From assembly GCA_973895155.1 (NCBI GenBank), contig OZ316896.1:23312001-23376000 (forward strand): a stretch of DNA of 64,000 bases, in the 5' to 3' direction. Source of the stretch: Marsupella aquatica (taxonomy: Eukaryota > Marchantiophyta). Both the position numbers and the translations under genes were made by a program. The notes under the pieces are model-generated. The model searched no databases. It saw nothing but the letters and a program-made list of their open reading frames with translations, and was not told the origin of the DNA. Of this stretch, positions 53,818 through 64,000 are shown piece by piece (position 1 is the first letter of the stretch; each line of letters begins with the position of its first letter).

Positions 53818-53991
53818 TCCTTGGAATATTTAATTTTTATAATTTTGAAAGCCACGAAAACCCCGTGGTAGGGGAAAGCCAACAGCACCAGCCAAGGAAA
53901 CAAAGGAACAACAACCCACACCCAGAACCCCGCAGAGCAAGGGGGCTAAAGTGGTCCACAAGTGTCAAAAAGAACTCAGAATCCCCAGATA

Positions 53992-54625
53992 TCAAAGTCG
54001 GGGGACCGATGTCACCCATCCATCCCTACGGCTAAACCACACCATTCTTTCCAAGCTCATCATTTCACGCGCTCTCCGTAATCTAGCATATCGTCGATTA
54101 TGGGGCATGCCCAGTCCCACAGCAGAGACATGATCCGCAGCCTCCGAAAGCAAAAATCTAAAGTCAAATCTACGAGTACCATCTATCTGAAACATATGTT
54201 CATTTCTGCCGGTCCACAACTGCCACAGCATCTGGAAGAGAATAAACATTTTCACTACCTTCCCTGGTTCTCTGCCAATCGTAGAATCTAAAAGCCTAAC
54301 TAATCCATCAGGGTAGTCAGCAAACATGCCCCTGAAGCCACCAGCACAGACTGACCAACACTTCCTAGCATGTGTACATTGCATAAAAAGGTGAGGAAGC
54401 GATTCGCTTACTCCAGGGCAGAGCTTGCAGTGCCCGTTACCCTTGCCAATGCGAGCAGCCCTCACTCCTGTAAAGAGTCCAGAGGCCAGCACCCTCCAAA
54501 TAAAGGTCTTCGCACGAGTGGACAAATCCGATCTCCAAATACTTGCCCATCCCTCTCTCCATTCCTCCGCCGACTTGCTAGATGGTCCCCCAGGTTCGAT
54601 TCAGACTCTCATGATCCTCAGTAGT
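53992..54625 (-). pseudogene. LINE ORF2 C-terminal zinc-finger (zf-RVT) region
   Basis: The frame reads STRAKTFIWRVLASGLFTG, then GHCKLCPGVSESLPHLFMQCTHARKCW, the Cys-rich module of plant LINE reverse transcriptases. It is in a different frame from the preceding segment. Its likely role in the family is RNA binding during target-primed reverse transcription. Confidence 0.82.
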
Positions 54626-54748
54626 TGGATGCAGCAGTTGGTAAGCACGGATGTTAGTGATTCTAAATTCCTTTAAAACTTCCGGTTTATCCGCCCATCT
54701 CCAACATACAGGTCCAGGTGCAAATGCAAACTCACAGGAGTGAATTCC

Positions 54749-56643
54749 CTATAGTCTCACAGTAAATTCCCTGCACTTATCCCTATGGAGCAGAGAGAAT
54801 CCTCTGACGTGGTCCCAACAATCTGAGGTATCTCTCCATTCACCCAGCCTCTCACTCCATAGATTCTGAATGCACTTGATGCCCAGTCTTCCACATATCT
54901 CCATTACTACTCTGAAATCTTCATTTGACCACGCTTGAAATCCTTTCAAGCAGCGCAAAGTATCCCCCACACTCCATCTTCCAGGAATCCTCCCCCTGGG
55001 CACAAATATCAAGTGAGTACGTAGCTCAGCCCAAGCCCTCCATAGGCCCCCTGTATATGATAATCCATGCAGTGCACGTGGGGTGCACAGTAGCAATTTA
55101 TCCTGGAAGGTATACTCATTCCTGCGTATTACTTTGTAGTTCTCCCAACTAATCAAGTTCAAGTTAGCTTCAAACATGCGAGCCCACTCCGATGTCGGAC
55201 AGTCCAGCGCACGTGTGAACCACTTTGAAAGCAAGGCATCCGAATGACTCCTGAACTCCTTGAATCCAATTCCCCCTTCCATTCTAGGCCGTGCCATTCG
55301 AGCCCATGATACTAGTGGGATCTTCCGTCCCCCTTCCGGGTTATATCCCCAAAGAAAGTCTCGGCAAAGTGCTGTAAGTTTTCTCGCTAACCTGCTGATG
55401 CCTTCAGAAACATAGTGTGGTAAATCGGTATTGCCTGTAAGATGTGTCGTATCAAGAGAGATCTCCCAGTAAATGAAAGTAACTTGTTAGCCCATGAGGA
55501 GAGTCTCGTGCCAATCTTATCTAGGCAAAATCTGTGGAGCTGTTCAGTCTTCAGATCCACTCCTATTGGAGCTCCCAAATACTTTTGCAGCTCTCCCCTA
55601 GCACAAATGATGCAGCCAGTATCTCGCAACCAGTTCGGTATGTTCTCCATTGCCATCGGAATTACTACCGATTTCTGCGAATTCAATCTTGCCCCAGTAG
55701 CAGTTTCGTAGCAATTCAATATCACCGTTACTAGTTGGAAACCAATCTCAGTGGCCGGAATAAACATCCCTAGATCATCCGCAAACAGCCAATAGCAAAT
55801 CGTAAGTACCGCAGAGATCTGTATCCCCATAAGTCGACCACCTGCCAACTCCGCATCCATATAATCCATTAGAAGCTGAGTGGAAATTACAAATAGTAAG
55901 GGTGATAAAGGGCAGCCCTGCCGGACTCCCCGTCTCAGCCCAATGTCACTCGAAAGCATCCCATTTACATACACCTGCGAAGTAGCATCAGCTAGTAATG
56001 CTTGCACCAGTTTAATAAATTGCCTACTTATTCCGAGCAGATGCATAGTTTCCCATATGTACATATGATTCACCCTGTCAAATGCTTTCTCGAAGTCTAG
56101 CTTAAGAAAGAGTGATTCCTGTCTACGATTCCTAACCCAGTCACTAGTAAGCCAAGCCAAAGAGATGTTCTCTAGAATGTTTCTGCCTGGGATAAAGCCA
56201 GTTTGTTGTGGGCTTATCAGTTTGGGAAGAATCAACTTCAAACGCAAAGCCAAAAGCTTAGCTATCAGTTTGTAGATAGTGTTGAGCATCGTCAATGGAC
56301 GCCAGTCCTTCAAGAATCTCTTATCAGGCTTTTTAGGAATAAACTTGATTATTCCATCCTTGATCCTTGCTGCAATGCGTCCTGTCAGCCAAAATTCCTG
56401 TACAATGTTGATCAGATCCACCTGAATGAAGTCCCAGCAAGCGCGGTACACCTCAGCTGTCAATCCATCTGGGCCTGGGGCCTTATCGTTGGGCAGCATC
56501 CATAATACTTCTTTGATTTTTAAACGAGTCGGCAATCCCTCCAGCCAAGCAAGTTCAGCAACAGATAATGCAACCACAGTATGTGCTAATAGTTTCTTAC
56601 GAGCTCGTAAGATGTCCACCTGTTCTGTCCCGGATGCCTCCAC
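54749..56643 (-). pseudogene. LINE ORF2 reverse transcriptase, minus-strand copy
   Basis: RT blocks are clear: LPNDKAPGPDGLTAEVY, FIPKKPDKRFLKDWRPLTML, QTGFIPGRNILENISLAW, DFEKAFDRVNHMYIWE, RRGVRQGCPLSPLLF and the catalytic FADDLGMFIPA. The thumb/connection region continues to 54749 after a frame change near 55387-55297. The RT start is separated from the endonuclease part by the nested LINE at 56671-57376. Confidence 0.87.
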
Positions 56644-56653
56644 CGGAGCATAG

Positions 56654-56670
56654 AGCTCCTCACAACATTT
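56654..56670. repeat. 17-bp target-site duplication, left copy
   Basis: AGCTCCTCACAACATTT here is identical to 57377-57393 and brackets the nested LINE. Confidence 0.85.
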
Positions 56671-57376
56671 CCTTGGAAATGTTTTTTCTCAATTTATTAG
56701 TGACCACGAAAACCCCGTGGCAAGGAAAACAGGAAAGTGACCAAAACACACAATCAACCACCCCGCCTGAAGAGCGGAAACAACAACATGCGATGAAAGC
56801 CCAGAGACCAGGCTGTCCACCACGAAAACAGTGATCCACGCCAGGTTAAAGCAGAGCTCAAGTACTGCATTCCCCATTGGCCAGCATATTTCCTATCTAG
56901 ATGTAATCCAAGTCTGCCGGCTGTTCAGCCACACTAATCTTTCCTGGATAAGGATCTCCTTCACTCGTAGCAATCGTGTGTGTCGTCTGCTCGGGGGTAA
57001 GCACAGGCCCACCGCCGATGCATGGTCAACAGCCTCTGAGAGAGTAAAGCGAAGATCAAATGTCCTAAAGCCATTGGCCTGAAACATGTGTACATTCCTA
57101 CTCTGCCATAAAGACCAAAGGATCTGATAGAGAATAAATAGTTTGGCTACTGTGTTAGGGTCCTTCGCTGCTGTGAGAATAAGTAGATCTAGTAGTTTAT
57201 CCGAGTAATCCGTAAAGGTCCCTGAAAAACAAGTGGCAGCAAGTGACCAACATCTCTTGGCATGAGCGCACTGTGCAAAAAGATGGGGGATAGTTTCTAT
57301 TTCTCCACTGCACAGTTTACAGTGCCCTTCTCCTTTATCAATGCGTCTTGCTCGAACACCGGTAAAGAGACCCTAA
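56671..57376 (-). mobile_element. Nested 5'-truncated LINE (706 bp)
   Basis: It encodes on the minus strand only the C-terminal zf-RVT region (GHCKLCSGEIETIPHLFAQC... HMFQANGFRTFDLRFTLSEAVDHASAVGL) and the LINE 3' UTR. It is flanked by perfect 17-bp direct repeats and resembles the host LINE's own 3' end. This is a standard target-primed insertion with 5' truncation. Confidence 0.88.
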
Positions 57377-57393
57377 AGCTCCTCACAACATTT
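57377..57393. repeat. 17-bp target-site duplication, right copy
   Basis: It is identical to 56654-56670. The duplicated bases are host LINE coding sequence. Removing the insertion and one repeat (723 bp, divisible by three) would keep the host frame. Confidence 0.85.
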
Positions 57394-58647
57394 GACCACT
57401 TCTATAAGAATTTGTGCAGGGTCAGTTATCTCCCGGCCATCGGCCACTACCAGTCTGACCATAGCCTCGCGTGTGCGTTTAGCCTTGGTAGTAGCGAAAT
57501 AGAATTTTGATGGTTCATCTCCTTCTCCAAGCCATCTCACCCTCGCCAGCCTTCTGCTATAGTGTGCTTCTTCCAATTCTGCCGCATGTAGTGCATCTTC
57601 TGCATCCACATAATCACGCAGGTCCCCTTCAGTGTGTTCCTCAAGTATTGCTATCTTTAGTGTTCGAAGCTCACTACGCAGTGACGCCATTGCTACAGTC
57701 CGCTCCATGGGTGAAGCCTGAAGCTTAATATAGGACTTCCGGAGTGACTCATGTGCTCTTCAAAATGCAAGTAAGGGGTCCGCTTGCCCGTCCGTCCCAG
57801 TCCTCCACGCTTGCTCCAGCGCCCGAATGTTTTCCTTGTTTCTTACCACCTCCGGATTGGCCTTAAAAAGTGACACTCTTTCTCCCAAGTTCTCCCCGTT
57901 CTCCGATTCAACCAACCTAATAGTCATCACTACCGGATCGTGATCCGACAATGCAGATCCACCATCGTGCCAGAGCTCCCTTACTTCCGTAGTCCAGTCA
58001 CCTTGCTCACTGAGATAGAAGCGGTCCAAGCGCGATTGAACCAGGGCACCATTTCTATTTCTGCGCCAAGTGTAACGAGCACCCCTTCTTAGTCCTGCCA
58101 TCGCAAACGCATCCACCAAGTTGAATCTCACCTTTAGAAATCTCCAAAATTCTGCTTCCCGTCCCTTAATCAGCGGCGTACTACCAATAGAATCATCTCT
58201 CAATTCTGTCATATTAAAGTCTCCACAAATAATCCAGTTCCCCTGTGGCAACATTAGTTTAAGGTCATGCCAGAGAGTGGTCCGAAGCCTGGAAGAATTC
58301 GGGGCATAAATACTCACAATTCCAAATTGAATCTCTCCCCACCTCACAATCGCCCACACTGCTTTGCCCAGATCCGCCCGCCCCGAATCTATAACCTTCA
58401 AGTCCGGGTGGATGAGCAGCGCCGATCCCCCACGTCCATCATCAGCTTCAGCAGTAACATGCTGATAGGATGGCAGGATAGCTCTCAATGCAATATCCAT
58501 TCTGAATTTATCCGCCTTGATTTCTTGTAGAGCCAATATATCAAGCCGCTCCTTACCCACTGTCACCCAGTTTTTCACCATTGTCTTCCTGTTAGGCTCG
58601 CACAGCCCACAGACGTTCCAAGAAGCAATACGCACATTGTGAGCCAT
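57377..58647 (-). pseudogene. LINE ORF2 endonuclease region, minus-strand copy
   Basis: ATG at 58647 (MAHNVRIASWNVCGLCEPN). APE-type catalytic blocks are visible: SWNVCGL (Asn), LALQEIKADKF (Glu), ICGDFNMTEL (Asp, Asn) and SALSDHDPVVMTI (Asp, His). A TGA near 57760 interrupts the frame, which then continues (RTVAMASLRSELRTLKIAILEE, RRLARVRWLGEGDEPSKFYF) to the insertion at 57376. Confidence 0.87.
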
Positions 58648-58684
58648 AATCTTACCAGCTCAGCTCCCTCCCCACTCCACCATC

Positions 58685-60734
58685 TTAGATACGCATCCTG
58701 CCCCCCGGGGAAAGGCCGCTCATCGCACCTCCCACGGTGCCTCCTACACGGTCAGCAGCCAGCCTTATAGGCGTCACCTCCTCTGCCTCTACCATCTGTG
58801 TAATAGGAATTCGAATTGCAGAGGAATGCACCTGTGTTGCACTCACCAAACCCTCCATTGGGACCACGCTTTCGTCTTCTTGGATCTCCACACTATCCTT
58901 ACCAGCCAGCGTATCTCCCTCAATCCCTGCAATCACCACAGACTCTTGTGAGAACTGTATAGAGCGTTGTTTTTTGGATTCTTGCACGACTCTATCCTTC
59001 TTAGCCACTGGTGGTGTTCTCTTGTCAATTTTCCTGGCTTGTTCTTTCCCTTTACTAGAGATGTAAGATTCATATTCTGATAATTCCATATCAGTGTCAC
59101 CGTGGTAGGAGTAGGCGTCAGGTTCCACACTCCCGGCAGGTGAATCAGAGTACCTGAGCCACGATAACAGCATCCACACCTCCAGGGGCAAAGCTCAGAG
59201 CCTCCGCGTTGAGCTGGTTAGGCAACAGCTGAGCAGGTGCACGAATCAAAGTCTCCTCAGGCCTCGGGCTGCTCACTCGCTCCGATGAGGCCAGTCCGAG
59301 CACCGATTCTCCCAGATTTTCAGCCGCCTCGCCACCTTGCAGCTGGACGTGGATACGATCAGCGCTGTCTCCCAGTTGTTCCTTTAAATTCTCCCTGGCA
59401 TCAATATCCAAAACCACCCTTGCATCCTCGGTCATTACAGTCGGGATCACCCCGGTTTGAGCTCTCAAATTAGCTGCATGTTGTGCTCTCAACACCTCCT
59501 CCGGATCACCCTCTGCTTTGTCATCCTTTTCCTCCGGTGGATCCACTCCCTCCCGCCCTTCCCGAGCAACTGAACGGGGAGGATCCAATCCCTCCTGACA
59601 ATCCCTCGCAAGGTGACCTTTCTTGTTACATTTAAAGCAATGATAATATTTTTAAAGAGAATCGACTGCCAGATATGAAATACTCTCCGTAATGCACACC
59701 TTTGCATTGCAAGGTACTTCTCTCTCAGTATCCCATAAAATACAGGCCCTGTCAGGGGGGAAGGAGATATATTCATCCCCTTGGATATAATGAAGAACCT
59801 TCCCCAGAGACTCAGCAATTTTAACTCGACACCCTTCGAGCACCAGACCCCTGAAAGGGAGCTCAATCCACACCGGCAATTTAGTATACCTTTCAGAGCG
59901 AATATCGAATGAGGGGTCCCAAGGGAAGGTAAATACAAACTTGCGATCCAGAAACCATGGAGCCGATGTGAGTGCCCAGTCTCTGTGATCCGCATTCTCA
60001 AATACTACCAAATAGTAGTTTTTCCCAACAAATTTTACTTGTGCTACCGGCCAGTTCCTCTCCTCGACCATATATGTAGCCACCCAATCACGAAATGTGG
60101 GAAGCATTGGGGTACGATCTGTAAAGAAACACATCAATCCGCAGTTATAAAGTTGTTTGACATTGCTCGCAGCCTCCTCTAGACTCCATTGCACCTGTGT
60201 ATACAGTTTGGTGCTCCACTCCCCCTTTGAATTATCAGCAATTTCCCTGAGAATGCTAATACATTCCGCAGAGACAGCCTCCGGTTCGCTGTCCTCCTGT
60301 GCAGCCCTTAGCGTTCCCGTTGCTCCCCCATGAGGAACACCACTCTGAGTTCTCAATTCCCCTGTCCCTCTTTCTAGACCCACAACCGGGGCCAGTTCAG
60401 CCTGTCGCACAATATTCCCCTGTGCCTGGCTTCTACCCGCACCTGAGCTGTATCTAGAATTCTGGTAATAACGGTGGTTCTCAATTGCAGGGGTTGAAGT
60501 CAAATCAAATGGGGGCTGCATTACTTGTGGCCGATGGCAAAATGTGGATGCCCCAGGGCCACGGCCACCACCCCGAAAAGGGAAGCTACGGGAGTCTTGT
60601 CGACTGAAATTCTCCTGTCCAGGCAGTCCAGCCGAAGATGGGGATTGCCCCTTATTCCCAAGAGATCCACGGGATCCAATTGCTTCATCCCTGCTGCCCC
60701 ACTCCGTCTCTCGATTCCATCCAGTTCCTGCCAT
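58685..60734 (-). pseudogene. LINE ORF1, minus-strand copy
   Basis: ATG at 60734 (MAGTGWNRETEWGSRDEA). A Gly/Ser-rich N-terminus is followed by the DUF4283-like domain (CGLMCFFTDRTPMLPTF, WPVAQVKFVGKNYYLVVFENA, APWFLDRKFVFTFPWDPSFDIRSE, KVLHYIQGDEY). A CCHC knuckle (CFKCNKKGHLARDC) sits near 59600-59645 in another frame, then an acidic C-terminal region to 58685. Frame breaks lie near 59650 and 59190. Confidence 0.83.
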
Positions 60735-63067
60735 TTGGTATCCTTAGTTCTCACGGTGGAATTCACAATTCAGTGGGTGTTGTTTCTTACCTTCAGGCCA
60801 ATTCTCCGCTTTCACTCTCAGTTGCCAGATGTGCTCACTGAGCGTCAGCAACCATGTGTATAGCTTTGACTTGCCCTCCTCTCTTCAGACTTACCAATCT
60901 GCTTCAATGTTGTGGAATACGTCTGCGACCAAGCCAAAGTTCCCCACCACCTCACTCGCAACACTAACACCCCATTTCCTGGTGGATCACTCCCCGGTCC
61001 TCAGTCATTGCTTGAGAGTTCCAATCCTATCGACAACGGTTCCTTCAGGTCGCCATAATAGAAATCCTCTACTATCCAACCTCTCACGTTCTCCGAGGCC
61101 CACCGTCGGTTGATCCCATTTCAAGAACTCATTAACCTATTAACTCTATCCTGAGTGCTTATCGTCCGCCTAATCCCTCTATACCTCACCTTCTCCTCCT
61201 TTCGCTTCCCTATAACCTCAGTTGTCTGATTAATCTCTCCCTCGTTGCTTCTCCTCCAGTTTCGCTCCGCCGCTATCGAGGATCACCATAACACTTGGTG
61301 AACACGATTATCCTAAACCCTGAACCCTGATTTCGCTGCCTCCAGTTGTTGCTTAAGCCGGTCAATGTCCGCAACCTCTAAAATCAGTCCTTTACCTCGG
61401 CCTCGACCATACACATCCTAAATAGGGTCGTTGGATAGCGGTGCCTCCCCCCGTCCAGGAGGAAAACACTAAAGCTCGCAGACAACCAGGATCCTAGACC
61501 CCCTCACACAACATGAAACTAGGTCACGTACTATGAGCTCCGCTAGCTCCGTCAGTTCTTCAGCTCCGTCAGTTCTTCCTGTTCAACTCTAAAACTCAGT
61601 CAACAACTTGTAACAAAAATGACACCAACAACCTAGGAGTCACAAAATATGGAAGGTCTCAAGCGAGTCACTTAAGGCAGGGTCTCAGAATGGCCCGGTT
61701 TCTTCTAGTGACAGAGTACTAAATGATTGTATGCACATTCAGTTGCATAGACGATGATATATGCTTTGACCAGAAGTCAGTCAATCTCCGACCATTCATG
61801 AAGTCTCTGCAACCGAATGATGACCAAGACAAAGTGCTTTGAACTTTATATTGCATAATCGTTACTTGCATTTTCAGGTGTTGGCATTTTTCTGAGCAGC
61901 GTTGACACGAGTGTACTTATATTGACACTGGACTTCACGACTGGTTTTCTACAAGTGTTAATACTGAGCGTAGGTCTTGTTTAACATAATATTCCAGGAG
62001 ACGCTTCTCGAAAGAGTTTGCATATAAAATACAACTTAGTTACAGTTCACCTGCTTATGGTTTCGGCTACATCTCAAGCAAGATCACTTCATCTATAAAT
62101 TCCCAATGTGATAACTATATGATCTTTTGTGGAACAAAGATCCACCTCGCAGCAAAATTTCTCCACCCTCCTCCTCGACCTCCCATAGTCTTCTCTATAT
62201 CCCTCGAGATCAAGACTGGAAATACATAGATCGAAGAAATATCAAGGACATGGTCATATCGGAAGTTCGGACCAATCCGTACATGGTTGAGTGCAATGCT
62301 TAAGTCGGCTACAATCAGTATGGAAGGTATCTGAGTTCTTTGTGTGTGCGACATTTGAGTTCTGATTTGAGACTGCCCATTCAATTCCAGGAGTTAGTCA
62401 GAGAGTGCTGGTTAGTCGGGTGGAGTGTGGCAGTCTGAAAAGTTCCTCACTTGATTTGAGTTTTCAAGCCAAATGGGTACATTTCGGTGGCAAAATCCAA
62501 ACATACCAGAGTAAGTAAAAAATGATTACCCCGAGGATTACTGTAGTTGTTACCACCATATTCATAACCCCCAACCTAGAAACCTTCGAGGTAAATGTAG
62601 TAAAAAGTGTGATTCTCGATCACTCAGCTCATAGTTAATGACATAGAGCAACCCTATTCCAACTGGAAGAGGCCTGTTCCCGGTGTTTTCCTTTTGACCA
62701 AGAAAATTGCACCACAACATATGAACTAGATTTTGCTTTAACCATGACATAAGTATCACCCTTGACAAGACTTCCTTTCCCCCGCAAGACTTTTTTTTCC
62801 TCTTGGCCTGATGACAATTTTGTGCCTCTATGCCACACTTGCATTTCTTTGCCTCACCTTTGCATTTTTGTGCCATGCATGAGTATTGTCACACCAATGA
62901 CACCATAGCTTCAATAATTGCATGGTGAGAATAACGTCATACAAAACATCGGCATTGGGTTGTCAAGCACATGGCCTCACATTTGTATTTATTAAACATC
63001 TAACGCAATCTACCTTCATTGACTTCTATTGTGATATTTTCTGTATACTGAATTTGCACACCCGATA
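60735..63067. other. No gene recognised; probable LINE 5' leader then unassigned DNA
   Basis: The first few hundred bases after ORF1 are C/T-rich on the plus strand and may be the LINE 5' UTR. Further right I find only short ORFs with no recognisable domains. A small direct repeat AGCTCCGTCAGTTCTT occurs twice around 61546-61578. Confidence 0.4.
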
Positions 63068-63315
63068 ACATCATCGCAATGGACGCATGGCCATAACAAC
63101 ACCATGGTCACAACAACTGCATGGATGAGAAAACAACATGGCTGCAATGACTGCATGACCACAATGACCCCATGGCTGCAACAATAACATGACTACAAGA
63201 ACCACATGGCCAACAACAACATAGCCACAACAATAATTGAATGTGCAGGCCCAGGCATTAGAACAACCACTTGGCTGCAATGGCCGCATGACCGTGATGC
63301 CAACATGGCACACTG
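63068..63315. repeat. Degenerate short-period repeat (CATGGCCACAACAA-like)
   Basis: Units of about 16-18 bp with the theme CATGGC(C/T)(A/G)CAA(C/T)AA repeat with many changes over roughly 250 bp. The ORF on the minus strand here is a by-product of the repeat. Confidence 0.65.
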
Positions 63316-64000
63316 ACATATTAGATGCCTCAATTGCTGTAGCTTTCTGACCCCAAGCAGGGGTCCAATTACTTATTTTCTCCCTTGGTAGCCCTTGTCA
63401 CCCACTTTGAAACACACCTATTAGCTCCTTGCAATCACTTATGGATCTCAGATATGGTCCCTTACAGATCTCAACCATGGGGTTTAAATGGCCAAAAGAC
63501 AGTTTGAAAGATTAAATACAAAGATGAAATTTGATTCCCCCAATTCAAACGCCCACCAAAGTTGTCATATTCCAAATGCCACCATGACTTCTCATTCCCC
63601 CCATCTCATGGTTATTTATTCCCCCCTCTCCAGCCACCTGTGATTTGGCAGTTTGGGCCATTCCCACCACTTTTCATATCCCGGCCCCCTCTACCAGACT
63701 ATCTTTATCTCCTTGAAACCTCCAAGCCAGTAATTACCTCCCTCCCAAGTAGTTTGGCAATGTCTTGAGCCTATTTTATTATCCTTTTCCTCCACATTAG
63801 AGCACATTTTATAAAAATTTGGTTTAATTTTTTTGTCTGTTATCATGTAAGGATTGTCTAGTAATTTCTAGTCAATCTACCAGTCAAGATCCAGGATAGC
63901 TTTTAGAGGATGCAAAATTTAATTGATTCAGGATAGGATCCTGACAAGTTTAGAAGACGCAAAATCTATTTGTTTCTTGACATTAAAAAATATGAATATG
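63316..64000. other. No gene recognised
   Basis: The sequence is AT-rich towards the right edge. The short plus-strand ORF at 63562 has a pyrimidine-rich, low-complexity composition and no support as a gene. Confidence 0.4.

Larger units (their letters stand above)
53818..60734 (-). mobile_element. L1-type LINE, minus strand, degraded
   Basis: On the minus strand the order is ORF1, endonuclease, RT and C-terminal zinc finger, ending near 53818 with a T/A-rich tail. The CCACGAAAACCCCGTGG palindrome in the 3' UTR (53854-53870) is also in the nested LINE copy at 56703. The 5' end may extend beyond 60734 into sequence I cannot assign. No target-site duplication was found for the whole element. 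Confidence 0.85.

Noticed and set aside
61308-61330. Telomere-like CCTAAACCCTGAACCCTG
   Set aside because: There are fewer than three imperfect units, no array, and it may belong to a LINE leader.
63071-63319. 82-codon Cys/Val-rich minus-strand ORF
   Set aside because: It is generated by the short-period repeat; the motif spacing follows the repeat, not a protein fold.

Overview
This window looks like a heterochromatic, repeat-packed stretch of a large plant nuclear genome. Evidence: Ty3/gypsy and Ty1/copia elements with plant-type pol genes, L1-type LINEs whose ORF1 has the plant DUF4283-like plus CCHC layout, a large intron-bearing DDE-type transposase, and no convincing single-copy host gene. 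I cannot name the species; a non-flowering land plant is possible but is only an impression.

Layout. 1-490: unassigned sequence ending in a copia-type primer-binding site. 491-6159: decayed minus-strand Ty1/copia element with LTRs 491-800 and 5966-6159. 6160-7039: degenerate filler with a local duplication. 7040-20904: a well-preserved plus-strand Ty3/gypsy element ('family A') with a 4,664-bp 5' LTR, a gag-protease ORF, an RT-RNase H-integrase ORF and a truncated 3' LTR. 20905-22621: minus-strand pol fragment of a related gypsy ('family B'). 22622-27285: a full-length family A LTR on the minus strand without internal region. 27286-29504: older family A LTR fragment. 29505-34494: a DNA-transposon-like block (broken transposase, a divergent second ORF, and an array of GCGCC-N-GGCGC palindromes). 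34495-36183: old family A LTR tail plus broken gag. 36184-40847: another full-length family A LTR. 40848-41357: unrecognised minus-strand ORF with a TATA box. About 42300-47950: decayed plus-strand LINE. 47951 to about 52640: a third, more divergent gypsy ('family C') with several nonsense codons and a 3' LTR that carries heat-shock-element-like motifs. 52926-53377: foldback/MITE-like element. 53818-60734: decayed minus-strand LINE of the same kind as the first, carrying a nested 5'-truncated LINE with a perfect 17-bp target-site duplication. 60735-64000: no gene seen, with a degenerate short-period repeat near 63.1-63.3 kb.

The most unusual feature is that the family A LTR itself encodes a protein of about 1,124 residues (intact at 26908-23534, minus strand). 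The protein has a basic N-terminal region, a globular domain that reminds me of the plant mobile domain (PMD)/'putative plant transposon' domains, a long coiled coil and a Lys-rich tail. A TATA-like box lies about 95 bp inside the LTR start, so the LTR ORF could be the first reading frame on the element's RNA, ahead of gag and pol. The same element has an 8-nt gag/pol overlap that coincides with a second copy of its polypurine tract, suggesting both a +1 shift and a central priming site. The second point of interest is the palindrome array around the transposase, which occurs only in its intron and in the shared upstream region of two divergent ORFs.
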